From the NCBI GenBank assembly GCA_022791195.1, contig JAAVYP010000055.1, positions 1-64,000 of the forward strand: 64,000 nt of DNA, in the 5' to 3' direction. Shown here one piece after another: positions 9,707-19,982 of this stretch. The DNA comes from Clostridiales bacterium. GTDB lineage: Bacteria > Bacillota > Clostridia > Oscillospirales > CAG-272. Position 1 is the first letter of the stretch; every line of letters starts with the position of its first letter. Below the pieces are notes generated by a model. The model worked only from the letters and a program-made list of their open reading frames with translations. It was not told where the DNA came from and did not search any database. Both the position numbers and the translations under genes were made by a program.

Positions 9707-10897
9707 TTACTCGGTCGAAAGTGTCACCTCAACGGTTTTCAAATCCTTCTGCGGTGTATATTCTTTGATAAAATAGGTGTAAACATGACAATTTTGACCA
9801 TATTGAGCGCTGCCGCTGTTAACCGGATTTTCGTTTATTTGAACCTCTATACCATATGGATCCGGCAATGATGCCGTGCAGACAAGCGTCACATAGGCGT
9901 TGGTGACATACGCACTCTGAATAACAGCGCAAACCTCGGGCACAGCCTTTACACTCCGCAGCGTTCGGTCGGAAAAATCAAACACAATGCCATTGCTGTC
10001 TGCATCGGAGATAAACTCCTGTGCCTTGAAAGCATAGGAAGGATTGCATGGCATACCGCTTTCGGCATCAATATCACAGACAAAGCTGCGGTCAATATAA
10101 CCATCGACCGTGCGCATCCACACATGAATGACTTCTGCCGTCACTTCATAGGCCTCGGGCACGGCCGATGAAGCACTCATTAAACCGCGGAGTTCTTCGT
10201 CCTCGATTTGTCCATTGTAAAAACGCTGTGTATCCACCGCGCGCACATAGGCATCGCTCAGCGCCGCCTCTTTCGCAAGCGCATCCGCCTCCAATCCGAA
10301 ATACGCAAGATATTCTTCCGCACTGACCTCACGGTCGGCGGCTGCATCATAATAATAGTAGTAGTTGGTAAACCCCATCTCAGAATACTGCACGCCGCCT
10401 TTTCCCTGTACGCTGATAAACACCATGCTGCCAAGTGCGCTTGAAGAATAAAAAGTATGATACAGTTGGCCGCCCTCGGCACCTGCCTTGAGTTCCTCGA
10501 TACGCGAACTGTGCTGATCAAAAATCTTTGCATTCAGCGCCTTTGCCCCCGGCTTATCGGAATCTAACGCGGGAATCGAAATCTGATGCACAAAATCAAA
10601 CGAACCACCGGTTAAAAAATCCACCGCTTGTTTTTCATATTCGGCAGCAAGAATGACCGCCGGCGCGTCGGTCTTTATCACATACGGCGCGGGGTCAAAA
10701 AAGAGCGTGGTTTCGGTCGCGCCCGTCGAAGGATCCGAAGCCATCGTACTGATTTCGGTCTCTGTTGCATCTGTAGATTCGCTATCATCTGTATTCTTCT
10801 GATTTTGACAGCTCGAAAACAGCACCGAAACTGCTAAGAAGCAAGCAATGACCGCAAAAGAATAGGAATGGCGCCCAAGTACAAATGTTTTTTTCAT
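9707..10897 (-). CDS. Putative lipoprotein of unknown function
   Basis: 396-aa ORF with lipoprotein signal ...FLAVSVLFSSC. Confidence 0.75.
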   Translation of the reverse strand: MKKTFVLGRHSYSFAVIACFLAVSVLFSSCQNQKNTDDSESTDATETEISTMASDPSTGATETTLFFDPAPYVIKTDAPAVILAAEYEKQAVDFLTGGSFDFVHQISIPALDSDKPGAKALNAKIFDQHSSRIEELKAGAEGGQLYHTFYSSSALGSMVFISVQGKGGVQYSEMGFTNYYYYYDAAADREVSAEEYLAYFGLEADALAKEAALSDAYVRAVDTQRFYNGQIEDEELRGLMSASSAVPEAYEVTAEVIHVWMRTVDGYIDRSFVCDIDAESGMPCNPSYAFKAQEFISDADSNGIVFDFSDRTLRSVKAVPEVCAVIQSAYVTNAYVTLVCTASLPDPYGIEVQINENPVNSGSAQYGQNCHVYTYFIKEYTPQKDLKTVEVTLSTE

Positions 10898-11095
10898 GCA
10901 AAATCTCCTTTCTTCTCAAAACGCCCCTTGGCTTGTTTGAGAAAACCATATAAAAATAGGAACTAATAAAGATTGAACAAACAGAAGCCGTGTTTGTATC
11001 AGTTTTATTGTATATTAAAACTATAATTATGTCAAGTTTTTGTTTTTTATTATTAATAAAGAAGAATTTAAAAAATGGTCGCATAGAGCCAAGCA

Positions 11096-11420
11096 GAACA
11101 AGGGCTGAAAGCGACTGCCCATACTATGGAAGAAATATAAAAACATTTATCAACTATTTTCAAATTCCACGGGAAACTTTTGAAGAATACTACAACAGCC
11201 GATGGAACAGCTTACACACCATCGCCCCTGATAAAACCGTCGTGGAATTAGACGCACAGTTTGCGGGTGTTGATAATTTCTTCACTGATTGATATCTCTG
11301 TATACGATGAAACAATAAAAGCCTGCGGCCAATTAGCCACAGGCTTTTTCATGTGATGACAGGGTTTTTATTCCCCAAAACATCCGGCCCGGTCGAGAAT
11401 GACCAGCAGGCGCAGCATGA
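11096..11420 (+). repeat. Right copy of the direct repeat (internally deleted lipoprotein fragment, terminator, amidase 3' end)
   Basis: AESDCPYYGRNIKTFINYFQIPRETFEEYYNSRWNSLHTIA-PDKTVVELDAQFAGVDNFFTD matches the two ends of the 2310-3128 product. Confidence 0.85.
11316..11351. terminator. Intrinsic terminator (copy of 3152-3186)
   Basis: AAAAGCCTGCGGCCAATTAGCCACAGGCTTTTT. Confidence 0.8.
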
Positions 11421-12189
11421 TATAAGATAACTCCAGCGAGTTTTTGTCGTTGCCGTATAAATAGCCTTTGCCCGTCAGCTTTTTAACTGTTTCGCGCGCC
11501 CAAGAGGGCAAGTTGCCGTCGTTGTACGCCCATTTAATGGCTGCATTCTCATAGACACCCATCTTATCGTATTGATCAAGGCGCTTCTTTAATGCATCGT
11601 TTTCTTTTATTAGTGTATCTACATTCGCCGCCAGTTTCTCAAAAGCGGCCTTTTCTTCCTTTGTCATTGGTTCTCCCTCTTCTAATTTTTGATTGACCTT
11701 GTCCGCTATATAAGGAAATTTACTTTCCAAATACGGCCCGGGGCAGGCCGTAGCGGCAAACATTTTATGCATGGTCAAATTTCCTGTTTCATCGCCTGTA
11801 TAATTTAATCTCTCAATGCCGTTGCGGCGGCAAATATCCGCACACAGCTCAATCAGTTTTTCGATGGTAGTGTCACTCACATGCCAATTTCCGCCGATTT
11901 CATCGTTCGCAGCTTCAATGGTAATGGCTTGGTTGTCATTTTCCGCATTTGAACTTGTCCAAGCGCGGTCAGTTTCCTCCACATACATGCCTACACGTCC
12001 GGCTGCATCCACGCCATAGTTAGCACTGGCCTGCCTTTGCGGTGAAGCAAAGCCTGCCCCGCACTGTTCTACGCTCAGGGCACCGGCCATATGATGAATG
12101 GTGATCTTTTTCACCGTGTTTTGACGCGGACTGGTGCGATTCGGCGAAATTTGCGTGAAATCCACAAACGGATAGTTACTCATCGCCAT
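11368..12189 (-). CDS. N-acetylmuramoyl-L-alanine amidase (amidase_2 family)
   Basis: KKITIHHMAG...ASANYGVDAAGRVGMYVEETDRAWTS...ITIEAAND...MHKMFAATACPGPYLESKF. Confidence 0.85.
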   Translation of the reverse strand: MAMSNYPFVDFTQISPNRTSPRQNTVKKITIHHMAGALSVEQCGAGFASPQRQASANYGVDAAGRVGMYVEETDRAWTSSNAENDNQAITIEAANDEIGGNWHVSDTTIEKLIELCADICRRNGIERLNYTGDETGNLTMHKMFAATACPGPYLESKFPYIADKVNQKLEEGEPMTKEEKAAFEKLAANVDTLIKENDALKKRLDQYDKMGVYENAAIKWAYNDGNLPSWARETVKKLTGKGYLYGNDKNSLELSYIMLRLLVILDRAGCFGE

Positions 12190-12571
12190 GCTCCTTTATC
12201 ACAAAGGGGCTTTTTTGTTTTCGTTTCATTTTGCTTCCTTACCTTTTACTTATCTTTTTACGCCAAAACAACCACGGGGCGCGCTGATCTTGGCGCTTTT
12301 TATCAGTATATGAAACGCTTACCCTTTTTGTGCATAGGTATTTTTATTGTAATCGTGTTTAGCACATTTGTCAAGAATACGCCGCAAAAATACGAATCAT
12401 AGCATATTATTCGATTCTTTGATTTTAATTTCGCTATTATAGCAAAGTCGATTGAAAAACACCGGTTGATCTCCGCTGAAGATTTCTTTGATAAACACAT
12501 TAATTTGCTTTTTCAGGTATTGTCTGGCCTTTGGCTCGAATAATAATAAAAAGCCAAGGAGAGAAGCCAAC

Positions 12572-13573
12572 TTGAAAGAATTTATACCTGAAAAAATTTT
12601 ATATGACCCCGCCGTCTTATCCTTTCCTCTCGGAAAAAAGCTGATGGAGACCTATCTCGCCAAGCAAATTCCCATGGAGCAAACGCACGCCTATGCGCCT
12701 GCGAACACATCAAAGCAAGACAACGCCGGTTACAAAGAAAAAAAGCGCAGCCTTTCGCTGCGCGTGCGCCATATTCATTTCATGCGGCCCGATCAAAAAG
12801 CCGGAATCTTTCATGTTTCCTACACCTCTTCTGGTTGCCCGGCACTGTGCTTGTACTGTCCGCTTCTGCGAAACGGCTGTCATTCGCCTTTCTTACAGCT
12901 CTATGTCAATCGGGAAGAGATGTTAGAAAAACTCCTTACACGTGCCGCTGTTTTACCAACACAAACGATCTTTGACATCGGACGGGACAGCGATTTAATC
13001 ATTGAAAATACAATCACCGGCAATTTAGCGTGGACCATTCGCCAATTCTGCGCACAGCCAAAGGGCCGTTTATGCTTTTCAACAAGATTTTGTCAAATCG
13101 AGCCGCTGCTCTCCCTGCCCCACCAGGGGCGGGTCATTCCGCAAATGAACATCAATCCCGATGAAATCATTTGGCGAACCGAATTCGGCACCTCTCATTT
13201 AGCCGAACGCATCCAGGCTGTTAATCGGCTGTGCGAGGCCGACTACCCAACCAGTCTTTGTATTGCGCCGGTACTTTTGATCGACGGCTGGCAGCTGCTC
13301 TATGAACATTTTTTAGATCAATTAGCCGACCTGCTTTCCCGCAAGGCAAAGAAAAACGCCTTGATAACCGTTTCTTTCTTATCTTATTCCTTGATGCAAA
13401 AACAGCTCATAACCGCCGCTTTTTCCGGCGCCGCTCATTTTTTTGATCACTCTCAAATGACCGGTCAAGGCTTTTATCAATACCCAAAAGAGCGGCGCCG
13501 GCAAGCCGAAGCGTTTTTTCGTGATAAACTCGCCCGGTATTTTCCCGGCAACAAGATTATCATCATTCAATAG
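12572..13573 (+). CDS. splB: Spore photoproduct lyase-like radical SAM protein
   Basis: [10 protein letters not shown]..., [10 protein letters not shown] (CxxxCxxC), LQLYVN; RBS AAGGAGAG before TTG. Confidence 0.75.
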   Translation: MKEFIPEKILYDPAVLSFPLGKKLMETYLAKQIPMEQTHAYAPANTSKQDNAGYKEKKRSLSLRVRHIHFMRPDQKAGIFHVSYTSSGCPALCLYCPLLRNGCHSPFLQLYVNREEMLEKLLTRAAVLPTQTIFDIGRDSDLIIENTITGNLAWTIRQFCAQPKGRLCFSTRFCQIEPLLSLPHQGRVIPQMNINPDEIIWRTEFGTSHLAERIQAVNRLCEADYPTSLCIAPVLLIDGWQLLYEHFLDQLADLLSRKAKKNALITVSFLSYSLMQKQLITAAFSGAAHFFDHSQMTGQGFYQYPKERRRQAEAFFRDKLARYFPGNKIIIIQ

Positions 13574-15503
13574 ACTCTTCTTTGAGTTGGCCTGTCTTGC
13601 CATATGCCTGCAAAATTCGTTCCAATTCGGCTGGGCCTGAGACCGATGCAAGGCAACAGTCGGCCCGGCAAATTCGTATACCGTGGGTCTCATTCGACTC
13701 TGACTCCACAAAGCAGACAAAGGGATAATAGCCATGCAGTGCATGAAAACAATTCTTTGAAAGCTCAACACGCAGCCCCTTTTGCGAAAACAACACAGCA
13801 GACATCAGCGCCGTATAGGCAGTTGGATGTGCCTGGGCCTGACCGCCAAGCGCTTTTTTAATTTGATCAAAGGCTTGTCTATACGTTTCTTCGCCGGTTA
13901 ACAGATACAAACGATAGAAAACCTCTGCCGCCAGCGAATTGCCCGAGGGCAGCGCCCCGTCATACGTATCTTTTGTCCGGATGGGAATATCTTTCACATC
14001 ACGTCCAGCCATAAATAACAGCCCATCCTGATCCGCAAACAGGGCGAGCAGTTCTTGGCAGACCGAAAGGCAAGCGGCAAGAGGGCGCTGCTCTAAGGTA
14101 ACCTGATGCAAATGAAGCAAGCCAAAGGCGAGATATACATAATCTTCACTGGTGGCCGGATGGGTGCTAAGTCCCTTGCAGAAAGAGGCATAATAGCGGC
14201 CGCCTTTTCTCATGTGCACATACAAAAAATCGGCCAATTTCTGTGCTTGTGCAAGAACCGTTTCGCTGCCGGTGACAGCGCCGTATACGGATAAGGCCGC
14301 CAGCATCAGTCCATTCGAGGATAAAAGAATTTTATCATCTCTGGCCGGCAAGGCTCTTTTGGCCTGTGCGGCAAATAGTTTTTCGATGGCAGAGAGCGCC
14401 GTTTGCTCCTCTTTTTCTTTAAGAGGGCCATGCTTTAACAGATTGACATGATTTTTTCCTTCAAAATTGCCCGCCGACGTGATATCATACCACCTGCAAA
14501 ACGGCTCTGCCTCATCGCCTAAAATCTGTTTTGCTTCTTCATAGGAAAACAGATAATAGCCCCCCTCGCTCCCTTCGCTGTCTGCATCGAGCGCGGTATA
14601 AAAGGCGCCTTCGGGACTCATGAGCGACCGCACGCAAAAATCATACACCTGTGCGGCCGTTTTCAGCCGGCCGGCCTGTGCATATACAAGCAGCAGCATG
14701 GCATTATCGTACAGCATCTTCTCAAAATGGGGAATTAAAAATTTTTCATCCGTTGAATAGCGGAAAAAACCGCCGCCCACATGGTCAAACAGTCCGCCAA
14801 GGGCCATCTGTTCAAGCGTTCGATCCACCATTTGCATGGCCTCATCATTGTGGGCGCACATGCTGAAGCGCATAAGAAAAAGCAGCATCTGGACAGAGGG
14901 AAATTTGGGTGCCGGGCCAAAGCCGCCGTTTTCCCGGTCAAAAATAGACCGCAATGCTTCAAACGCTCTTTGGGGCAATGTCTCCTGCCAAGAGGCCCCT
15001 TTGATACTCTGACTTAGAACACCTAACACCTGATCAGAGGCCTTTTGCACATCTGTGCGGCGCTCCTGCCACAGTCTTGCCACTTTTCCGGCTAAGCTCA
15101 AAAAAGCGGAAAGTGGAAAATAGCTGCCGGCAAAGAATGGATATCCCTCTGGCGTTAAAAAAAGACTGAGCGGCCAGCCGCCCGATCCGGTAAGCGCGAC
15201 GCAGGCCTCCATATATAAGTGGTCGACATCCGGCCGTTCTTCACGGTCTACCTTCACACAAATAAAATGTTCGTTTAAAAGGGCTGCGGCCTCTTCGTTT
15301 TCAAACACTTCATGCGCCATCACATGGCACCAATGGCAAGAGGAATAGCCAATGGACAAAAAAATCACCTTTTGTTCGGTGCGCGCGCGCTTAAATACCT
15401 CGTCACACCACGGGTACCAATCGATTGGATTATACTTATGCTGCAAAAGATAGGGCGAGCTTTCGCCGGCCAGTCTGTTTGTTTGTTTTACTTCCATTTT
15501 CAT
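13563..15503 (-). CDS. Thioredoxin domain-containing protein, DUF255/YyaL family
   Basis: [24 protein letters not shown]..., [19 protein letters not shown]. Confidence 0.92.
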   Translation of the reverse strand: MKMEVKQTNRLAGESSPYLLQHKYNPIDWYPWCDEVFKRARTEQKVIFLSIGYSSCHWCHVMAHEVFENEEAAALLNEHFICVKVDREERPDVDHLYMEACVALTGSGGWPLSLFLTPEGYPFFAGSYFPLSAFLSLAGKVARLWQERRTDVQKASDQVLGVLSQSIKGASWQETLPQRAFEALRSIFDRENGGFGPAPKFPSVQMLLFLMRFSMCAHNDEAMQMVDRTLEQMALGGLFDHVGGGFFRYSTDEKFLIPHFEKMLYDNAMLLLVYAQAGRLKTAAQVYDFCVRSLMSPEGAFYTALDADSEGSEGGYYLFSYEEAKQILGDEAEPFCRWYDITSAGNFEGKNHVNLLKHGPLKEKEEQTALSAIEKLFAAQAKRALPARDDKILLSSNGLMLAALSVYGAVTGSETVLAQAQKLADFLYVHMRKGGRYYASFCKGLSTHPATSEDYVYLAFGLLHLHQVTLEQRPLAACLSVCQELLALFADQDGLLFMAGRDVKDIPIRTKDTYDGALPSGNSLAAEVFYRLYLLTGEETYRQAFDQIKKALGGQAQAHPTAYTALMSAVLFSQKGLRVELSKNCFHALHGYYPFVCFVESESNETHGIRICRADCCLASVSGPAELERILQAYGKTGQLKEESIE

Positions 15504-15597
15504 TTTCCTTTCATTAATTATATAACAAAGCATCTTTTTCTATCGTTGGCGGCCTGATCCGGCCTGTTTTTTTACGATTGTGCTCTGGTTTTACGGT

Positions 15598-15672
15598 TTG
15601 CAATCCGACAGAACATATGGTATGATAATAGCAGCAAAAATTAGCTGCGCAAAAATTAGCTGCGCAAAATTC
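15598..15672 (+). promoter_or_regulatory. Promoter (TTGCAA-17-TATGAT) with adjacent hairpin and 15-bp tandem repeat, upstream of nrdG
   Basis: TATGG-TATGAT; GCAGC...GCTGC; AAAAATTAGCTGCGC repeated at 15636-15650 and 15651-15665. Confidence 0.5.
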
Positions 15673-15797
15673 ACTGTGCGGCAAATCATAGATTGGCGCG
15701 GTTTCATCGGCAAGGCCGTTACATCCGTCTTGCTGTCTTACGCGAAAACGTATTGATGCATGATCAATCTTCTGACACGGAAAGGTCCTATAAACCA

Positions 15798-16496
15798 ATG
15801 AAAATCCACGGTATACAAAAATTAACCCTGCTCGATTATCCCGGCAAAATCGCCGCCACTCTTTTTTTGGCCGGCTGTAACTTTCGCTGTCCTTTTTGTC
15901 ACAACGCTTCACTGGTGACTCATATTGAAAATGACGGCGTTCCCGCCGAACAAGTGCTGGACTTCTTAAAAACCAGAAAAGGGTTGTTAGACGGCGTCTG
16001 CATCACCGGCGGCGAGCCATTATTACAAAAGGAAGAGGAGCTTGTCCCTTTTCTTCGCCAGATAAAAGAACTCGGCTTCAGCGTTAAATTAGATACAAAC
16101 GGTCAGCAATATGACAGGCTTGTTTCGCTCATCAAGGATCAGTTGATTGACTATGTGGCCATGGACATTAAAAACGCGCCTGAAAAATATGCGCTTACCG
16201 TAGGCATACCTCATTTTAACATCGAGGAAGTGGAAAAAAGCGCAAATTTTCTTATAAACGGAAATTTTCCTTATGAATTCCGCACGACGGTTGTCAAAGA
16301 ATTTCATGAGGAAAAGGATTTTCACGCGATCGGCAAGTGGTTACAGGGTGCTGACCAATATTTTTTACAATCCTTTGTCGATTCGGGCGATATACTCTGC
16401 CCAGGGTTATCTGCTTATTCCAAAGAAGAATTGGAAAATTTCCGCCAGATTGCCGCCCGCTATATTCCGACAGCAACCCTTAGAGAAATTGAATAA
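15798..16496 (+). CDS. nrdG: Anaerobic ribonucleotide reductase activating protein
   Basis: LTLLDYPGKIAATLFLAGCNFRCPFCHN, GGEPLLQ; adjacent to nrdD. Confidence 0.88.
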   Translation: MKIHGIQKLTLLDYPGKIAATLFLAGCNFRCPFCHNASLVTHIENDGVPAEQVLDFLKTRKGLLDGVCITGGEPLLQKEEELVPFLRQIKELGFSVKLDTNGQQYDRLVSLIKDQLIDYVAMDIKNAPEKYALTVGIPHFNIEEVEKSANFLINGNFPYEFRTTVVKEFHEEKDFHAIGKWLQGADQYFLQSFVDSGDILCPGLSAYSKEELENFRQIAARYIPTATLREIE

Positions 16497-16554
16497 GCGC
16501 GTCTTTGTCTTGCCGAAAAGCAAAATGCGACAAAAAGAATTTCAAAAATTAAAT

Positions 16555-16603
16555 ACAATATCTTGTGTTTTGCTATTGACAAAATCACAATATCGTGTAT
16601 AAT
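16555..16603 (+). promoter_or_regulatory. nrdD promoter with paired NrdR-type boxes
   Basis: TTGACA (16576-16581), 16-bp spacer, TATAAT (16598-16603); ACAATATCTTGTGT and ACAATATCGTGTAT 32 bp apart. Confidence 0.75.
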
Positions 16604-16650
16604 AAGAATACAACGTATCAATAGACATAAATTAAAGGTGGAAATAACAA

Positions 16651-19035
16651 ATGTATCAAGTAGTAAAAAGAGATGGAAAGATTGTAGACTTCAATATTTC
16701 TAAAATCAGTGCGGCCATTACCAAGGCCTTTGAATCACAGAAAAAACAATTCAATCCCGATATTATCGACCTGCTTTCTTTAAAAGTAACGGCTGATTAT
16801 GAAAATAAAATCACAGACGGAACCGTAACTGTAGAGGATATTCAAGACAGTGTTGAGTCAGTGCTCATTGCGGCCGGCTATGGCGATGTAGCGAAAAGCT
16901 ATATTTTGTACCGTAAGCAAAGAGAAAAAATCCGCAATATGAAATCGACCGTGCTGGACTACAAAGACATTGTAGACAGCTATGTGAAGAACATTGACTG
17001 GCGGGTAAAAGAAAACTCTACCGTTACCTACTCGGTCGGCGGTCTGATTCTTTCCAACTCGGGCGCGATCACCGCGAACTACTGGCTCTCTGAAATCTAT
17101 GATGAGGAAATTGCCAATGCGCACAGAGAAGCAGACATTCACATTCACGACCTTTCCATGCTGACCGGCTACTGCGCCGGCTGGTCGTTAAAACAGCTGA
17201 TCGAAGAAGGACTCGGCGGCATTCCGGGAAAAATCACCTCGGCACCCGCGTCCCACCTTTCGACCCTGTGCAACCAGATGGTCAATTTCTTAGGTATTAT
17301 GCAAAATGAATGGGCAGGCGCGCAGGCGTTCTCCTCTTTTGACACCTACCTTGCCCCCTTTGTCAAGGCCGATAATCTCACCTATAAAGAAGTAAAACAG
17401 TGCATCCAGTCTTTCGTATACGGCGTGAACACACCCAGCCGCTGGGGCACCCAGTCTCCCTTCACCAACATCACCTTAGACTGGACCGTACCGAACGACT
17501 TAGCCGAGCTTGACTGTATTGTAGGCGGAAAACCTCAAAACTATAAATACAAAGACTGCAAAGCCGAAATGGATATGATCAACAAGGCGTTCATCGAAAT
17601 CATGGTCGAGGGCGATGCCAACGGCCGCGGTTTCCAATATCCGATTCCGACTTATTCCATCACCAGCGATTTTGACTGGTCGGATACCGAGAACAACCGT
17701 CTGCTCTTTGAAATGACCTCGAAATACGGCACCCCGTATTTTTCAAACTACATCAACAGCGATATGGAGCCAAGCGATGTACGTTCTATGTGCTGCCGGC
17801 TTCGTTTAGACCTGCGCGAGCTTCGCAAAAAATCGGGCGGTTTCTTCGGCAGCGGTGAAAGCACCGGTTCGGTTGGTGTTGTTACCATCAATATGCCAAG
17901 ACTTGCCTATACCTCGGCAACCGAAGAAGAATTTTATCAAAAGCTTGACCACATGATGGATCTTTCGGCAAGATCGCTCAAAATCAAACGGACGATTGTT
18001 ACCAGACTGCTGGACGAAGGGCTCTATCCTTACACAAAACGCTACCTCGGCACCTTTAACAACCATTTCTCGACCATTGGCCTTGTCGGCATGAACGAAG
18101 CCTGCCTCAATGCGAAATGGATTCAGAACAACTTAACCGACGAAAAAGCACAGCAGTTCACCAAGAACGTGCTGAACCACATGCGCGAGCGTCTCTCTGA
18201 TTATCAGGAGCAGTATGGCGATCTTTACAACTTAGAGGCAACGCCGGCTGAATCGACCACCTATCGTTTAGCGAAAAACGACGTCAAACGCTATCCGGAT
18301 ATCATCACAGCGGCACGCACAGCAGACGATACACCGTATTACACCAACAGCTCTCACCTGCCGGTTGGCTATACAGAGGATATCTTCTCTGCCCTGGATA
18401 TTCAGGATGAACTGCAAACCCTTTACACCTCCGGCACGGTATTCCATGCGTTCTTAGGCGAAAAACTGCCCACATGGAAAGCAGCCGCTTCGCTGGTGCG
18501 TAAAATTGCAGAAAACTATAAGCTGCCTTATTACACCCTGTCGCCGACCTATTCGGTCTGCCGCACACATGGCTATTTAGCAGGCGAGCATTTTGAATGC
18601 CCCCACTGCGGCCAAAAAGCAGAGGTTTACAGCCGCATTACCGGTTACTACCGTCCGGTTCAAAACTGGAACGACGGCAAAGCACAAGAATACAAAGACC
18701 GCAAAATTTACAACATCGAGCGCTCTGTTTTAAAGGCAAAAGCGTCCTGCGCTGCCAAAGAAGCCGAATCAAGTCAGGCAAACGAGGAAGTTACCGGCGG
18801 CGATGTACTGCTCTTTACCACGGCTACCTGTCCAAACTGTAAAATAGCCAAAGGCTTTTTGGAAAAGGCTGGTGTTGATTATCAAATCATTGACGCCAAT
18901 GAAAATCCGGCGCTCGCCGAACAGTTTGACATTCGCCAAGCGCCCACGTTAGTGGTTGTAAACGGCGAGGATTTCACCGCTTATGCGGGTGCTTCCAACA
19001 TCAAAAAATTCACAGAAAGTGCAGTTGTTTCATGA
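16651..19035 (+). CDS. nrdD: Anaerobic ribonucleoside-triphosphate reductase with C-terminal glutaredoxin/thioredoxin-like domain
   Basis: ATP-cone start MYQVVKRDGKIVDF, Zn-type CPHC, glycyl-radical motif RITGYY, then GGDVLLFTTATCPNCKIAKGFLEKAGVDYQIID. Confidence 0.95.
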   Translation: MYQVVKRDGKIVDFNISKISAAITKAFESQKKQFNPDIIDLLSLKVTADYENKITDGTVTVEDIQDSVESVLIAAGYGDVAKSYILYRKQREKIRNMKSTVLDYKDIVDSYVKNIDWRVKENSTVTYSVGGLILSNSGAITANYWLSEIYDEEIANAHREADIHIHDLSMLTGYCAGWSLKQLIEEGLGGIPGKITSAPASHLSTLCNQMVNFLGIMQNEWAGAQAFSSFDTYLAPFVKADNLTYKEVKQCIQSFVYGVNTPSRWGTQSPFTNITLDWTVPNDLAELDCIVGGKPQNYKYKDCKAEMDMINKAFIEIMVEGDANGRGFQYPIPTYSITSDFDWSDTENNRLLFEMTSKYGTPYFSNYINSDMEPSDVRSMCCRLRLDLRELRKKSGGFFGSGESTGSVGVVTINMPRLAYTSATEEEFYQKLDHMMDLSARSLKIKRTIVTRLLDEGLYPYTKRYLGTFNNHFSTIGLVGMNEACLNAKWIQNNLTDEKAQQFTKNVLNHMRERLSDYQEQYGDLYNLEATPAESTTYRLAKNDVKRYPDIITAARTADDTPYYTNSSHLPVGYTEDIFSALDIQDELQTLYTSGTVFHAFLGEKLPTWKAAASLVRKIAENYKLPYYTLSPTYSVCRTHGYLAGEHFECPHCGQKAEVYSRITGYYRPVQNWNDGKAQEYKDRKIYNIERSVLKAKASCAAKEAESSQANEEVTGGDVLLFTTATCPNCKIAKGFLEKAGVDYQIIDANENPALAEQFDIRQAPTLVVVNGEDFTAYAGASNIKKFTESAVVS

Positions 19036-19937
19036 GCGATTTTTATGATACAATCATTATTGGGGCCGGTCCTGCCGGCCTCACTGCTGCTATTTACACA
19101 GCAAGAAACGAGAAAAGCGCGCTGGTGCTTGAATCTGCCGGCATTGGCGGACAGATCAGTCTGTCTCCCTTAGTCGAAAACTATCCCGGATTTGAAAAAA
19201 TCAGCGGATCGGAACTCTCCGACAAGCTCTATGAGCAAGCGCTGGCACTTGGCGTTACCATTGCCATTGAAGAGGCAAGCCGCATTGAGGTGAATCCGGA
19301 CGGGACGAAAAGCGTCTATTCGGAGGCCGATCAAGTCAAGCGCACCTGCCGCAAATTGATTATTGCCACCGGACAAAAACACCGCAAGCTTGGTCTTGAT
19401 AAGGAAGAAAAGCTGATTGGCCGCGGGATCAGTTATTGCGCCGTTTGTGACGGCCCCTTTTTCAAAAACAAAACGGTAGCTGTGGTTGGCGGGGGCAGTT
19501 CGGCCCTGCAAAGCGCGAAACTGCTGTCCGGCCTGTGTCAAAAGGTATATTTGATTCACCGCCGGGATGAATTTCGCGGCGAGCAGAAGTTGGCCAATGA
19601 ATTAAAACAAATACCGAACATTGAATTTATTTTAAAAAGCACGGTCGAGCAAATTGAGGGCGACAGCGCTTTAACCGGCGTCATCCTCACAAACACCGAT
19701 ACCAAGGAAAAGCGAACGATTGCGCTTGACGGTTTGTTCATCTACATCGGCCATATACCCAACAACGACATTTGCAAGGGGCTTGTAGACATGGACGACT
19801 ATGGCTATATCATCGCCGCTGAAGACGGCCGCACGAATATCGACGGTATCTATGCCGCCGGCGACTGCCGCACAAAAGCGGTTCGCCAGCTGACAACAGC
19901 CACAGCCGACGGTACCGTATGCGCACTGGCCGAATGA
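19032..19937 (+). CDS. trxB: Thioredoxin reductase-like flavoprotein
   Basis: IIIGAGPAGLTAAIYTAR, CAVCDG redox motif; 4-bp overlap with nrdD. Confidence 0.88.
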   Translation: MSDFYDTIIIGAGPAGLTAAIYTARNEKSALVLESAGIGGQISLSPLVENYPGFEKISGSELSDKLYEQALALGVTIAIEEASRIEVNPDGTKSVYSEADQVKRTCRKLIIATGQKHRKLGLDKEEKLIGRGISYCAVCDGPFFKNKTVAVVGGGSSALQSAKLLSGLCQKVYLIHRRDEFRGEQKLANELKQIPNIEFILKSTVEQIEGDSALTGVILTNTDTKEKRTIALDGLFIYIGHIPNNDICKGLVDMDDYGYIIAAEDGRTNIDGIYAAGDCRTKAVRQLTTATADGTVCALAE

Positions 19938-19944
19938 TAGTTTA

Positions 19945-19978
19945 AATAAAAAAGCACCCTGTCCGGGTGCTTTTTTAT
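19945..19978. terminator. Intrinsic terminator between convergent genes
   Basis: AAAAAAGCACCCTGTCCGGGTGCTTTTTT. Confidence 0.9.
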
Positions 19979-19982
19979 TTGC

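Noticed and set aside
10310-10370. Five-Tyr run (NYYYYYD) in the 9707-10897 lipoprotein as a repeat-expansion site
   Set aside because: Only five codons; unremarkable.
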